The notes: generated from the letters alone by a model not told the origin. 33,744 bases of DNA from Streptococcus mitis bv. 2 str. SK95 (GCF_000222705.1 NZ_AFUB01000014.1:1-33744), one strand, 5' to 3'. Numbered from the stretch's first letter, positions 1-8,536 are shown. A program made the numbers and translations.

Positions 1-125
1 TTTTCTCAGAAGGGCTATTATTCCAACTTTTTTAAGGGTAGTCTCATTTTGGACCGAAAGAAAAAGATTGAAAAAATCGTTCAAAATGAACTTTTCTTCA
101 ATCTGGAGGCTCACACCTCTTTTTC

Positions 126-1388
126 TTATTTCTTCTTCCTGTTTAGGACGGCATTGAGTACAATGGCCAGTAGGCTGGCTACGACAATTCCATTTGAGAA
201 GAACATTTGGAAGGCTGTTGGCATGCTGACAAAGAGATTACTGTTGTTGAGCCCTACGCCAGCAGCGATTGAAACAGCTGCGATAAGGAAGTTATGTTCA
301 TTATTAGCAAAGTCAACGCGGGCGAGGATTTGCATACCTTGAAGGGAAACAAAGCCAAACATTACCAGCATGGCACCTCCAAGAACAGGGCTCGGAATGA
401 TTTGGGCGAGGGCACCAAACTTAGGAAGGAGTCCAAGGAGGACTAGGAAACCAGCTGCGTAGTAGATTGGCAGGCGGGTCTTGATACCTGACAATTTAAC
501 CAACCCAACGTTTTGTGAAAATCCTGTGTAAGGGAAGGTGTTAAAGATTCCTCCGAGAAGGACAGCTAAACCTTCTGCACGATAACCGTTGCGCAGGCGC
601 GTGCTGTCGATTGGATCTTTCGTGATATCAGACAAGGCCAGGTAAACACCAGTCGACTCAACCATAGACACCGTTGCGATGATACACATCATGACAATAG
701 AGGAGATTTCAAAGGTTGGCACCCCAAAGTAGAGGGGAGTTGGAACATGGACAAGCGGAGCTGCCGCAACAGGGGAGAAATCTACCAAGCCCATGGTAGC
801 AGCAATGGCAGTTCCAACGACCAACCCAATCAAAATCGAAATCGACTTGATAAATCCTTTGGTAAAGATGTTGATCAAGAGGATAATCAGAACAGTGATA
901 GCTGCAAGCAAGAGACTTTGACCAGTTGGCTCTGGGACGTTATTTCCCATATTTCCAATAGCGACAGGAATCAAGGTTAAACCAATCGTGGTAATGACAG
1001 AGCCCGTTACGATAGATGGGAAAAGATTGGCAACTTTTGAGAAGATGCCGGAAATCAGAACCACATAAATCCCAGAAACGATAAGGGCACCAAACATAGC
1101 ACCGCTACCGTGGCTTTGACCAATCATAATCAAAGGAGCGACGGATTGAAAGGCAACTCCGAGAACGACTGGCAGTCCAATTCCGAAGTATTTGTTGAGT
1201 TGGAGTTGGAGGAAGGTGGCCACCCCACACATGAAGATATCTGTGGAGATTAGGTAGGTTAACTGCTCAGCTGAATAGCCAAGGGCTGTCGCAATCATGA
1301 TAGGAACCAGGATAGAACCTGAGTACATGGCTAGTAAGTGCTGCAAGCCAAGAACGGCTGCTTGCGAGTGTTTTTCTTGTTTTTGCAT
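126..1388 (-). CDS. pbuX: Xanthine permease (NCS2 family)
   Basis: Predicted nucleobase:cation symporter that imports xanthine across the cytoplasmic membrane. The 420-residue protein is almost entirely hydrophobic, with about 12-14 membrane segments, the usual size for PbuX/UraA-type carriers. The N-terminus (residues 1-20, LGLQHLLAMYSGSILVP) and the central stretch VESTGVYLALSDIT with the following GLAVLLGG and NVGLVKLSGIKTR are typical NCS2 signatures. Its ATG overlaps the xpt stop by one base (TAATG), so the two are translationally coupled and share the riboswitch-controlled promoter upstream of xpt. The pairing with xanthine phosphoribosyltransferase is why I prefer xanthine over uracil or uric acid as substrate. 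Family assignment is near certain; substrate rests on context. Confidence 0.95.
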   Translation of the reverse strand: MQKQEKHSQAAVLGLQHLLAMYSGSILVPIMIATALGYSAEQLTYLISTDIFMCGVATFLQLQLNKYFGIGLPVVLGVAFQSVAPLIMIGQSHGSGAMFGALIVSGIYVVLISGIFSKVANLFPSIVTGSVITTIGLTLIPVAIGNMGNNVPEPTGQSLLLAAITVLIILLINIFTKGFIKSISILIGLVVGTAIAATMGLVDFSPVAAAPLVHVPTPLYFGVPTFEISSIVMMCIIATVSMVESTGVYLALSDITKDPIDSTRLRNGYRAEGLAVLLGGIFNTFPYTGFSQNVGLVKLSGIKTRLPIYYAAGFLVLLGLLPKFGALAQIIPSPVLGGAMLVMFGFVSLQGMQILARVDFANNEHNFLIAAVSIAAGVGLNNSNLFVSMPTAFQMFFSNGIVVASLLAIVLNAVLNRKKK

Positions 1389-1969
1389 TAGAGATCTGCC
1401 TCCTTAAATACGACCTGACCATTTTCGAAACGATCCAAGCGAGCCAGTGATAGGACTGGATACCCTGCTTTTTCAAGCAAATCACGACCATCTTGGAAAG
1501 ATTTTTCAATCACGATACCAATCGCTTCAACTTTTGCTCCAGCTTGTTCGATGATTTGGATCAAGCCTTTGGCAGCTTGGCCATTAGCAAGGAAATCATC
1601 GATAATCAAGACTTTGTCCTCTGGTGATAGGAATTTTCCAGCGATGGAAACGGTGCTGGTCACCTGCTTGGTAAAGGAGTAGACTTGGGCGGTTAAGATA
1701 CCTTCGTTCATGGTGATGTTTTTAGCTTTCTTGGCGAAAATCATAGGGACATCTAAGGCTTCGGCAGTAAAAACGGCTGGGGCAATGCCTGATGCTTCAA
1801 TGGTTACGACCTTGGTAATGCCAGAAGAAGCGAATTTGTCCGCAAATACCTTACCAATCTCTCGCATCAAGCTAAAGTCAACTTGGTGGGTTAAAAAGGA
1901 ATCCACCTTGAGGATGTTGTCACCCAAGATATGCCCATCCTCAAGGATGCGCTCTTCTAATAATTTCAT
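1388..1969 (-). CDS. xpt: Xanthine phosphoribosyltransferase
   Basis: Cytosolic purine-salvage enzyme converting xanthine and PRPP to XMP. The protein is 193 residues, the normal Xpt length. The PRPP-binding loop is [16 protein letters not shown] at about residues 120-135, and the N-terminus [29 protein letters not shown] is characteristic of type I Xpt rather than of adenine phosphoribosyltransferase. The start has an AGGAGG-like ribosome site just upstream (1974-1979 on the complement). It is the first gene of a two-gene operon with pbuX and lies behind a purine riboswitch and terminator, so expression should drop when guanine-type purines are plentiful. Confidence 0.96.
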   Translation of the reverse strand: MKLLEERILEDGHILGDNILKVDSFLTHQVDFSLMREIGKVFADKFASSGITKVVTIEASGIAPAVFTAEALDVPMIFAKKAKNITMNEGILTAQVYSFTKQVTSTVSIAGKFLSPEDKVLIIDDFLANGQAAKGLIQIIEQAGAKVEAIGIVIEKSFQDGRDLLEKAGYPVLSLARLDRFENGQVVFKEADL

Positions 1970-2035
1970 AAGACCTCCTAAAGTCTAAACTCTTTTATGT
2001 TTTTCTATCGCCTTTATCATCTCAAAAAGGACTAG

Positions 2036-2068
2036 AAAAAAGGACCTACTTAACAGATAAGCAAGCCC
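2036..2068 (-). terminator. Riboswitch-controlled intrinsic terminator of xpt-pbuX
   Basis: On the minus strand an 11-bp stem (arms 2058-2068 and 2042-2052, with a few G-U pairs) and a 5-nt loop are followed by a run of U (2041-2036). The 5' arm can alternatively pair over 8 consecutive bases with the 3' strand of the aptamer P1 helix (around 2106-2114), which makes a mutually exclusive antiterminator. This is the classical OFF-switch layout: ligand holds P1 closed and the terminator forms. Confidence 0.85.
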
Positions 2069-2104
2069 TCAAAATATGTATGTCTAAAAACATACCTTCA
2101 ACAG

Positions 2105-2171
2105 ACTTACTCATTGTTAGGTGTTCCGGCACCTTGTAGAAACGTCGTGCCAATTCACGACATAAACAAGT
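2105..2171 (-). ncRNA. Purine (guanine-type) riboswitch aptamer
   Basis: A 67-nt three-way junction can be folded on the minus strand: P1 (ACTTGTTTAT with ATGAGTAAGT), P2 (GTCGTG / CACGAC, loop AATTGG), J2/3 containing GTTTCTAC, and P3 (AGGTG / CACCT) with loop CCGGAA. The P2 and P3 loops can form the kissing contacts of the family. The J3/1 segment is AAC, so the specificity position appears to be C, which indicates guanine/hypoxanthine/xanthine rather than adenine. It lies directly upstream of xpt with a terminator between, so it should repress the operon when purines bind. Confidence 0.9.
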
Positions 2172-2182
2172 AAAATGGTACT

Positions 2183-2211
2183 ATAATAGAACGTCAAAGC
2201 GTTAATGTCAT
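2183..2211 (-). promoter_or_regulatory. xpt-pbuX promoter
   Basis: On the minus strand ATGACA (2211-2206) and TATTAT (2188-2183) are separated by 17 bp. Transcription would start near 2176, a few bases before the riboswitch P1 helix, as expected for a riboswitch leader. Confidence 0.7.
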
Positions 2212-2274
2212 TATTTTACACTAAATAGCTTTAGAAATCAAATGTTTTGTTAGTGTTTTAATGAAAAAAACGAA

Positions 2275-2316
2275 CAAAAAAGAAACCTACAACGAGCCAC
2301 AGTATTGTAGATTTCT
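2275..2316 (-). terminator. Terminator of the exoA-VOC operon
   Basis: Minus-strand hairpin with 12-bp arms AGAAATCTACAA (2316-2305) and TTGTAGGTTTCT (2292-2281), one G-U pair, followed by a U run (2281-2276). It begins 7 bases after the stop of the VOC gene. Confidence 0.85.
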
Positions 2317-2322
2317 ATTATT

Positions 2323-2709
2323 TTATTCGCTAAATCTTAAAAAATAGCCATCTGGATCCAAAACTGCAAATTCATGAGGATAGATATAATGATCTCCAAC
2401 ACGAAATGTTTTCTTAGTCAAAGGACGATAAATAGGATAGTTGGCCTCTATTACTTTTTGATAAAGTTGTGGGACATCCTTTATACCAAAGGATAGGTTG
2501 ACACCTTTTCCAAAAGGGTAGGTAAGGTTAGCCAGTTCCTCGGGGGTTCCTTCCTCTAGCATTAGCTGACACTCTTCAAGAGAAAGAAAGAGGAAGTTTT
2601 CTTCTGGTCGTTCGTATTCGATCCGAAAACCGAGTAAATCACAGTAGAAGGAACGGGACTGTTCGATATTCGATACAACAAACTCGGGAATGACAGCTTG
2701 ATAGTCCAT
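2323..2709 (-). CDS. VOC superfamily (glyoxalase/bleomycin-resistance-like) protein
   Basis: Small 128-residue cytosolic protein of the vicinal oxygen chelate fold. The N-terminal half shows the usual pattern PEFVVSNIEQSRSFYCDLLGF, and the C-terminal half ends with FAVLDPDGYFLRFSE, the typical closing strand (DPDG..) of bleomycin-resistance/glyoxalase proteins. A single fold unit of this length normally dimerises. The usual metal-binding positions are only partly visible, so enzymatic activity against a particular substrate cannot be read out; it may be a binding protein. It starts 11 bases after the exoA stop and is probably cotranscribed with it, ending at the terminator at 2275-2316. Confidence 0.8.
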   Translation of the reverse strand: MDYQAVIPEFVVSNIEQSRSFYCDLLGFRIEYERPEENFLFLSLEECQLMLEEGTPEELANLTYPFGKGVNLSFGIKDVPQLYQKVIEANYPIYRPLTKKTFRVGDHYIYPHEFAVLDPDGYFLRFSE

Positions 2710-2720
2710 TAGCTTTCTCC

Positions 2721-3548
2721 TTAGAGTTCAATTTCCAATACAATCGGCGTATGGTCTTGACGAGCACCCGAGTCAATCATGTCAGACTTGGTCACCCTGT
2801 CAGCCACGCGGTTGCTAGTGAGCCAGTAGTCGATTCTCCAGCCTGTATTGTTGATTTTAGAAGTCTTGCTGCGTTGCGCCCACCAAGTGTAACGTTCTGG
2901 GACATCGCCATGAATGTGGCGGAAGGTGTCGGTAAATCCAGTTGCCAAGAGGTTGGTAAAGCCAGCACGTTCTTCGTCTGTAAAACCAGGTGAACGGCGG
3001 TTGCTGGCAGGATTTGCAAGGTCGATTTCCTTGTGGGCTACGTTGTAGTCTCCCGTCGCAAGGACTGGTTTTTCTTTGTCTAACTCAGCTAGATACTCAG
3101 CATATTTGACGTCCCAGACTTGACGCTCTTCCAAGCGTTTGAGACCGTCGCCAGCGTTTGGTGTGTATACTTGGGTCACGAAAAATGTATCAAATTCCAA
3201 GGTGATGATGCGGCCTTCCAAATCCATGGTAGAAGGAGCACCGATTTCTGGGAAGCTGATAGTAGGCGTAAGTTCTTTCTTATAGAGGAACATGGTTCCA
3301 GCGTAGCCTTTGCGAGCAGGTTCTTGAGAGGAACGCCAAGTGTTTTCATAGCTTGGGAAGAGTTCAGATAAAATTTCCAAGTGTTTTTTTGTAGGCCCTT
3401 TTGCAGAAAGCTTGGTTTCCTGGATAGCGATAATATCAGCATTTTCTGCTTGCAAGGTCCGAAGGACAGCCTGAGAGAGCTGAGCACGGGCAGAATCACT
3501 GGTCAAAGCAGCGTTGAGAGAATCAATATTCCATGAGATGAGTTTCAT
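2721..3548 (-). CDS. exoA: Exodeoxyribonuclease III / AP endonuclease
   Basis: DNA-repair enzyme of the exonuclease III family that nicks abasic sites and degrades 3' ends in base excision repair. The 275-residue length equals pneumococcal ExoA. Family residues are all present: SWN at 5-7, QETK with the metal-binding Glu at position 44, GDYNVAH in the middle, and the catalytic DH pair in QDHTPI (His266) near the C-terminus. I use the ATG at 3548 with an AAAAAGG ribosome site; an upstream in-frame ATG at 3611 would add 21 residues unlike the family and would lie over the promoter. The downstream VOC gene is probably in the same transcript. Confidence 0.96.
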   Translation of the reverse strand: MKLISWNIDSLNAALTSDSARAQLSQAVLRTLQAENADIIAIQETKLSAKGPTKKHLEILSELFPSYENTWRSSQEPARKGYAGTMFLYKKELTPTISFPEIGAPSTMDLEGRIITLEFDTFFVTQVYTPNAGDGLKRLEERQVWDVKYAEYLAELDKEKPVLATGDYNVAHKEIDLANPASNRRSPGFTDEERAGFTNLLATGFTDTFRHIHGDVPERYTWWAQRSKTSKINNTGWRIDYWLTSNRVADRVTKSDMIDSGARQDHTPIVLEIEL

Positions 3549-3581
3549 AAAGTTACCTTTTTCATTCAGATTACAGACTAT

Positions 3582-3611
3582 ATTATACCAAAAAAAGGCG
3601 CATTTCCCCAA
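3582..3611 (-). promoter_or_regulatory. exoA promoter (extended -10)
   Basis: Minus strand TATAAT (3587-3582) preceded by TGG gives an extended -10. A weak -35 TTGGGG (3611-3606) lies 18 bp upstream. This position makes the longer exoA start at 3611 implausible. Confidence 0.65.
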
Positions 3612-3619
3612 CGTATGGT

Positions 3620-3648
3620 TTGAAAAATCACCCTCTTTCGTTTATAAT
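3620..3648 (+). promoter_or_regulatory. Promoter of the DUF3290-DUF421 pair
   Basis: TTGAAA (3620-3625), 17-bp spacer, TATAAT (3643-3648). It is followed by GAAAGGGAG as ribosome site and the ATG at 3682. Arranged back to back with the exoA promoter. Confidence 0.8.
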
Positions 3649-3681
3649 TAAGAATGATTTTATGAAAGGGAGTGAAAACAC

Positions 3682-4137
3682 ATGAAATTCTATTCTTATG
3701 ACTATGTACTCAGCCAAATCGGTCAGCAAAATGGCATCATGATTGGTTTAGGGATTGTCCTATTAGCTGTGACAGGATTTCTAGCTTTCAAGGCTTATCA
3801 TGATAAAAAGGGGACCAAATTTCGTGAGTTGGTCATGATTTCAGCTTTGACCTTATTAGCTCTGCTTTTGGTTAGTATCACGACTTATCAAAACAATCAA
3901 GTTTCTAACAATAAATTTCAAGCTTCACTTCATTTCATCGAGCTTGTTTCCAAAGAATTGGGAGTAGACAAGTCAGAGGTCTATGTTAATACTTCTGCGG
4001 ACACGGATGGCGCACTTATCAAGGTAGGTGATCGCTATTACCGTGCCCTGAACGGCAGTGAGCCAGACAAGTACCTGCTAGAGAAAGTGGAATTGTATAA
4101 AACAGATGCGATCGAATTGGTGGAGGTGAACAAATGA
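3682..4137 (+). CDS. DUF3290 family membrane protein
   Basis: The 151-residue protein has two N-terminal membrane segments (about residues 18-37 and 50-67) and then a soluble region of about 80 residues (VSKELGVDKSEVYVNTSAD...). This matches the DUF3290 family of Firmicutes, whose function is unknown. Members are habitually encoded next to a DUF421 protein, as here: the stop overlaps the next start by 4 bases (ATGA), so the two are translationally coupled and probably form one membrane complex. Nothing in the sequence indicates a catalytic role. Confidence 0.85.
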   Translation: MKFYSYDYVLSQIGQQNGIMIGLGIVLLAVTGFLAFKAYHDKKGTKFRELVMISALTLLALLLVSITTYQNNQVSNNKFQASLHFIELVSKELGVDKSEVYVNTSADTDGALIKVGDRYYRALNGSEPDKYLLEKVELYKTDAIELVEVNK

Positions 4138-4769
4138 CACTCAATTATATCGAAATTTTAATCAAACTAGCCTTGGGTCTCTTTTCTCTGGTTTTCGTGA
4201 TTAATGTGACAGGAAAGGGCAACCTAGCGCCTAACTCAGCGATAGATCAAATTCAGAACTATGTACTCGGGGGGATCATCGGTGGGGTGATTTACAATAG
4301 CGCTATCAGTATCCTTCAGTATGCAGTTATCCTGATTATGTGGACCATTCTGGTCTTGACTCTCAAATGGCTTAACAACAATGTTCACTTTGTGAAACGT
4401 TTAATTGATGGGAAGCCAACCCTGCTCATCAAAAATGGGAAGATTGATCCAGAAGCCTGCCGTTCGGTTGGTTTATCAGCAGCAGACGTAGCTCTTAAGC
4501 TCCGTAGTCAGGGAATTTTCCAAATGAAACAAGTCAAACGCGCTATGCAGGAGCAGAACGGTCAACTCATCGTGGTCCAAATGGGAGATGAGAATCCCAA
4601 GTATCCTGTTGTCACAGACGGTGTAATCCAAGTCGAAATTTTGGAGACCATTGGTCGAAGCGAAGAATGGCTACTTGATAATCTCAGCAAACAAGGGTAT
4701 GACAATGTTGCCAATATCTTTATCGCTGAGTATGACAAGGGTGTCGTCTCAGTCGTAACTTATGAATAA
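4134..4769 (+). CDS. DUF421 (YetF-like) membrane protein
   Basis: The 211-residue protein carries three N-terminal membrane segments (about residues 8-26, 40-60 and 60-80) followed by a cytosolic domain with KPTLLIKNGKIDPEACRSVGLSAADVALKLRSQ, the hallmark of the DUF421/YetF family. Related Bacillus proteins (YetF, YrbG) are membrane proteins of poorly known role. It is coupled to the preceding DUF3290 gene by a 4-base overlap. No terminator is visible after it; a BOX element follows 16 bases after the stop. Confidence 0.88.
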   Translation: MTLNYIEILIKLALGLFSLVFVINVTGKGNLAPNSAIDQIQNYVLGGIIGGVIYNSAISILQYAVILIMWTILVLTLKWLNNNVHFVKRLIDGKPTLLIKNGKIDPEACRSVGLSAADVALKLRSQGIFQMKQVKRAMQEQNGQLIVVQMGDENPKYPVVTDGVIQVEILETIGRSEEWLLDNLSKQGYDNVANIFIAEYDKGVVSVVTYE

Positions 4770-4785
4770 GAAAAACCTGGGGTCT

Positions 4786-4892
4786 TGTACTCTTCAAAAA
4801 TCAAATTCAAACTGCGTCAACGTCGCCTTGCCGTACTCAAGTACAGCCTGCGGCTAGTTTCCTAGTTTGCTCTTTGATTTTCATTGAGTCTT
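4786..4892 (+). repeat. BOX element (boxA + boxC, no boxB)
   Basis: The left part TGTACTCTTCAAAAATC... with CGTCAACGTCGCCTTGCCGTA is boxA (compare the conserved motif CGTCAGCGTCGCCTTGCCGT). The right part, CTGCGGCTAGTTTCCTAGTTTG then CTTTGATTTTCATTGAGT, is boxC. The ends are imperfect inverted repeats. The boxB unit is absent, so this is a short A-C form. It sits between the DUF421 gene and the ABC exporter pair and can fold into a long stem in the transcript. Confidence 0.88.
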
Positions 4893-4929
4893 GGCCTCAG
4901 GTTTCCATTTGCAATCAGAAAGGGATTTT

Positions 4930-6675
4930 ATGTCCATTATTCAAAAACTCTGGTGGTTTTTCAAGTTAGAAAAGCGCCGTTATTTAGTCGGGATTGTTGC
5001 ATTGGTCTTGGTTTCCGTCCTCAATCTCATTCCCCCCATGGTCATGGGACGAGTCATTGATGCCATTACATCAGGGCGATTAACCCAGCAGGACCTCCTT
5101 CTTAATCTATTTTATCTACTGCTGGCAGCCTTTGGGATGTACTATCTGCGCTATGTTTGGCGCATGTATATCCTTGGAACTTCCTATCGTTTGGGGCAGA
5201 TCATGCGGTCCCGCTTGTTTGAGCATTTCACAAAAATGTCGCCAGCCTTTTATCAGACCTATCGGACGGGGGACTTGATGGCACACGCCACCAATGATAT
5301 CAATGCTTTAACTCGTCTTGCAGGTGGAGGAGTCATGTCAGCAGTGGATGCTTCCATCACGGCGCTGGTGACTTTGCTGACCATGCTTTTTAGCATTTCA
5401 TGGCAAATGACCTTAGTTGCCATTCTGCCTTTGCCTTTTATGGCTTATGCGACCAGTCGTCTAGGGAGAAAGACCCACAAGGCCTTTGGCGAGTCACAAG
5501 CTGCCTTTTCTGAACTCAATAACAAGGTGCAGGAGTCTGTATCAGGTATCAAAGTGACCAAATCTTTCGGTTATCAGGCGGACGAGTTGAAGTCCTTTCA
5601 GGCAGTTAATGAATTGACCTTTCAAAAGAATTTCCAAACCATGAAATACGATAGCTTGTTTGACCCCATGGTTCTCTTGTTTGTTGGTTCGTCCTATGTT
5701 TTAACTCTCTTGGTCGGCTCTTTGATGGTTCAGAAAGGGCAAATCACGGTTGGGAATCTGGTCACCTTTATCAGCTACTTGGATATGCTAGTTTGGCCTC
5801 TTATGGCCATTGGTTTCCTCTTTAATATTACTCAGCGAGGGAAGGTGTCCTACCAGCGGATTGAGGAACTTTTGTCTCAGGAATCACCTGTACAAGATCC
5901 TGAGTTTCCTCTGGACGGTATTGAAAATGGACGCTTGGAGTACGCCATTGACAGCTTTGCCTTTGAAAATGAGGAGACACTGACGGATATTCACTTTAGT
6001 CTGGAAAAAGGGCAAACCCTAGGCTTGGTCGGACAGACAGGCTCTGGGAAAACGTCCTTGATTAAGCTCCTCTTGCGTGAATACGATGTGGATAAGGGAG
6101 CTATTTATCTAAACGGTCACGATATTCGGGATTATCGTCTGACAGACCTTCGTGGTCTCATGGGCTATGTCCCTCAGGACCAGTTCCTCTTTGCGACCTC
6201 TATCTTAGACAATATCCGCTTCGGTAATCCTAACTTCCCCCTTTCAGCAGTTGAGGAAGCGACCAAGCTAGCACAAGTTTACCAAGATATTGTGGACATG
6301 CCTCAGGGCTTTGATACGTTGATCGGTGAAAAGGGAGTCAGTCTTTCAGGTGGTCAAAAGCAACGTCTGGCTATGAGTCGGGCGATGATTCTAGACCCTG
6401 ATATCTTGATTTTAGATGATTCCCTGTCCGCCGTGGATGCCAAAACTGAGTATGCGATCATCGACAACCTCAAGGAGACGCGGAAGGACAAGACAACCAT
6501 CATCACGGCCCATCGCCTTAGTGCAGTTGTCCATGCAGATCTGATCTTGGTTCTGCAAAATGGTCAAATTATCGAACGGGGCACGCACGATGACTTGCTA
6601 GCTCTGGATGGCTGGTATGCCCAAACCTACCAGTCTCAGCAATTGGAAATGAAAGGAGAAGAAGATGCAGAATAA
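4930..6675 (+). CDS. ABC exporter half-transporter, degenerate Walker B partner
   Basis: Type IV ABC exporter subunit with an N-terminal six-helix membrane domain (about residues 1-310) and a C-terminal nucleotide-binding domain: Walker A GQTGSGKT at 368-375, signature LSGGQ at 472-476, Walker B ILILDD ending at 497. The catalytic glutamate after Walker B is replaced by aspartate (D497), while the signature is canonical. The next gene shows the opposite pattern, which fits an obligate heterodimer like LmrCD, BmrCD or PatAB. I use the ATG at 4930 (MSIIQKLW, 581 aa) with the AGAAAGGG ribosome site; the ATG at 4891 lies at the end of the BOX element. Likely a drug or lipid exporter; the substrate is unknown. 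Its 3' end overlaps the partner start by 11 bases. Confidence 0.92.
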   Translation: MSIIQKLWWFFKLEKRRYLVGIVALVLVSVLNLIPPMVMGRVIDAITSGRLTQQDLLLNLFYLLLAAFGMYYLRYVWRMYILGTSYRLGQIMRSRLFEHFTKMSPAFYQTYRTGDLMAHATNDINALTRLAGGGVMSAVDASITALVTLLTMLFSISWQMTLVAILPLPFMAYATSRLGRKTHKAFGESQAAFSELNNKVQESVSGIKVTKSFGYQADELKSFQAVNELTFQKNFQTMKYDSLFDPMVLLFVGSSYVLTLLVGSLMVQKGQITVGNLVTFISYLDMLVWPLMAIGFLFNITQRGKVSYQRIEELLSQESPVQDPEFPLDGIENGRLEYAIDSFAFENEETLTDIHFSLEKGQTLGLVGQTGSGKTSLIKLLLREYDVDKGAIYLNGHDIRDYRLTDLRGLMGYVPQDQFLFATSILDNIRFGNPNFPLSAVEEATKLAQVYQDIVDMPQGFDTLIGEKGVSLSGGQKQRLAMSRAMILDPDILILDDSLSAVDAKTEYAIIDNLKETRKDKTTIITAHRLSAVVHADLILVLQNGQIIERGTHDDLLALDGWYAQTYQSQQLEMKGEEDAE

Positions 6676-8407
6676 GAAAGAACAATGGGCTGTATTGAAG
6701 CGCTTGATGTCCTATCTCAAGCCCTATGGCCTCCTGACCTTTTTGGCACTCAGTTTTCTCCTTGCGACGACGGTCATTAAAAGTGTCATTCCCCTTGTGG
6801 CTTCCCACTTTATCGACCAGTACCTCAGCAATCTTAATCAACTGGCCGTGACCGTTTTGCTGGTCTACTATGGTCTTTATCTCCTGCAAACTCTAGTTCA
6901 GTATGTTGGAAATCTTCTCTTTGCGCGGGTGTCCTACAGTATTGTCAGAGATATTCGTCGCGATGCCTTTGCCAATATGGAGAAACTGGGCATGTCTTAT
7001 TTTGACAAGACGCCAGCAGGTTCCATCGTTTCTCGTTTGACCAATGATACCGAGACCATCAGTGATATGTTTTCAGGGATTTTATCCAGCTTTATTTCAG
7101 CAGTTTTCATCTTTCTGACCACTCTTTATACCATGTTGGTGCTGGATTTTCGTTTGACAGCTTTAGTTTTGCTCTTTCTTCCCTTGATTTTCCTTTTGGT
7201 CAATCTCTATCGGAAAAAATCAGTGAAAATCATCGAAAAAACCAGAAGTCTCTTGTCGGATATTAATAGTAAGCTGGCAGAAAACATCGAAGGAATCAGG
7301 ATTATCCAGGCCTTTAATCAAGAGAAGCGCCTGCAAGCAGAATTTGATGAGATTAACCAAGAACACTTGGTCTATGCCAACCGATCTGTAGCCTTGGACG
7401 CCCTCTTTTTACGTCCTGCCATGAGTTTGCTAAAACTCCTAGGTTATGCCGTTTTAATGGCCTATTTTGGCTACCGTGGACTTTATCTGGGAATAACAGC
7501 AGGAACCATGTATGCCTTCATCCAGTACATCAATCGGCTCTTTGACCCCTTGATTGAGGTGACGCAAAACTTTTCAACCCTTCAAACTTCTATGATCTCA
7601 GCTGGACGTGTCTTTGCCTTGATTGACGAGAGGACCTATGAACCCCTTCAAAAGGATAGCCAAGCAAAGATTACAGAAGGTAATATTCGGTTTGAGCACG
7701 TGTGTTTCTCATATGATGGAAAACACCAGATTCTGGATGATATTTCCTTTTCAGTTAAGAAGGGCGAAACCATTGCCTTTGTAGGTCATACAGGTTCGGG
7801 GAAATCTTCGATTATCAATGTCCTCATGCGTTTTTATGAATTTCAGTCGGGGCGAGTTCTCTTGGATGATGTGGATATCCGAAACTATAGTCATGAAGAG
7901 TTGAGAAAGAATATCGGTTTGGTCTTACAGGATCCCTTCCTCTATCACGGGACTATCAAGTCCAATATCGCCATGTACCAAGAGATCAGCGATGAGCAGG
8001 TAAAGGATGCAGCTGCCTTTGTCGATGCGGATTCCTTTATTCAAGACCTTCCTCTGGGCTATGATGCTCCTGTTTCCGAGCGTGGTTCGAGCTTTTCTAC
8101 TGGACAGCGCCAGCTTCTTGCCTTTGCTAGAACAGTCGCCAGTCAGCCTAAAATCCTAATTTTGGATGAAGCGACAGCCAATATTGACTCGGAAACAGAA
8201 AGTTTGGTTCAAGCTTCTCTGGCTAAAATGAGACAGGGGCGGACGACCATTGCCATCGCTCATCGCCTTTCAACTATCCAAGACGCCAACTGCATCTACG
8301 TCTTGGACAAGGGGCGTATCATCGAGAGTGGAACCCATGAGGAACTCTTGGCCTTGGGAGGAACCTATCACAAGATGTATAGCTTGCAGGCTGGAGCTAT
8401 GTCCTAA
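6665..8407 (+). CDS. ABC exporter half-transporter, catalytic Walker B partner
   Basis: A 580-residue ABC exporter subunit with six membrane helices (about residues 15-315) and a nucleotide-binding domain: Walker A GHTGSGKS from residue 374, signature FSTGQ at 477-481 (degenerate compared with LSGGQ), Walker B ILILDE with the catalytic glutamate E502, and the H-loop AIAHRLS. In the heterodimer the canonical site pairs this Walker A/B with the LSGGQ of the upstream subunit, and the degenerate site pairs D497 of the upstream protein with FSTGQ here. Translation is coupled to the upstream gene by an 11-base overlap, with GGAGAAG as ribosome site. Export direction follows from the family; the cargo cannot be read from sequence. 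Confidence 0.92.
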   Translation: MQNKKEQWAVLKRLMSYLKPYGLLTFLALSFLLATTVIKSVIPLVASHFIDQYLSNLNQLAVTVLLVYYGLYLLQTLVQYVGNLLFARVSYSIVRDIRRDAFANMEKLGMSYFDKTPAGSIVSRLTNDTETISDMFSGILSSFISAVFIFLTTLYTMLVLDFRLTALVLLFLPLIFLLVNLYRKKSVKIIEKTRSLLSDINSKLAENIEGIRIIQAFNQEKRLQAEFDEINQEHLVYANRSVALDALFLRPAMSLLKLLGYAVLMAYFGYRGLYLGITAGTMYAFIQYINRLFDPLIEVTQNFSTLQTSMISAGRVFALIDERTYEPLQKDSQAKITEGNIRFEHVCFSYDGKHQILDDISFSVKKGETIAFVGHTGSGKSSIINVLMRFYEFQSGRVLLDDVDIRNYSHEELRKNIGLVLQDPFLYHGTIKSNIAMYQEISDEQVKDAAAFVDADSFIQDLPLGYDAPVSERGSSFSTGQRQLLAFARTVASQPKILILDEATANIDSETESLVQASLAKMRQGRTTIAIAHRLSTIQDANCIYVLDKGRIIESGTHEELLALGGTYHKMYSLQAGAMS

Positions 8408-8480
8408 TACTCTTTGGAAATCTCTTCAAACCATGTCAGCTTTATCTGCAACCTCAAAGCTGTACTTTGATTTTCATTGA
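8408..8480 (+). repeat. Degenerate, internally deleted BOX element
   Basis: Starts with TACTCTTTGGAAATCTCTTC and CCATGTCAGC (boxA start) and ends with CTTTGATTTTCATTGA (boxC end). The conserved GTCGCCTTGCCGTA part is missing and a boxB-like TATCTGCAACCTCAAA remains. It begins directly after the stop of the exporter gene. Confidence 0.6.
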
Positions 8481-8536
8481 ACATCAGAAGGAAATCCTTC
8501 AAATTACAGATTTCTTGCACCGCCTTTTCCATTTTG

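Noticed and set aside
108-126. GGAGG/CCTCT hairpin followed by T-run as a terminator of pbuX
   Set aside because: The stem is only four to five bp and the T-run is on the plus strand, the wrong side for pbuX; no plus-strand gene ends here within the window.
3549-3611. Longer exoA start
   Set aside because: It covers the promoter -10 and adds 21 residues before the conserved MKLISWN.
4891-4929. Longer start of the first ABC subunit
   Set aside because: The extra codons come from the end of the BOX element, and the ATG at 4930 has a ribosome site.
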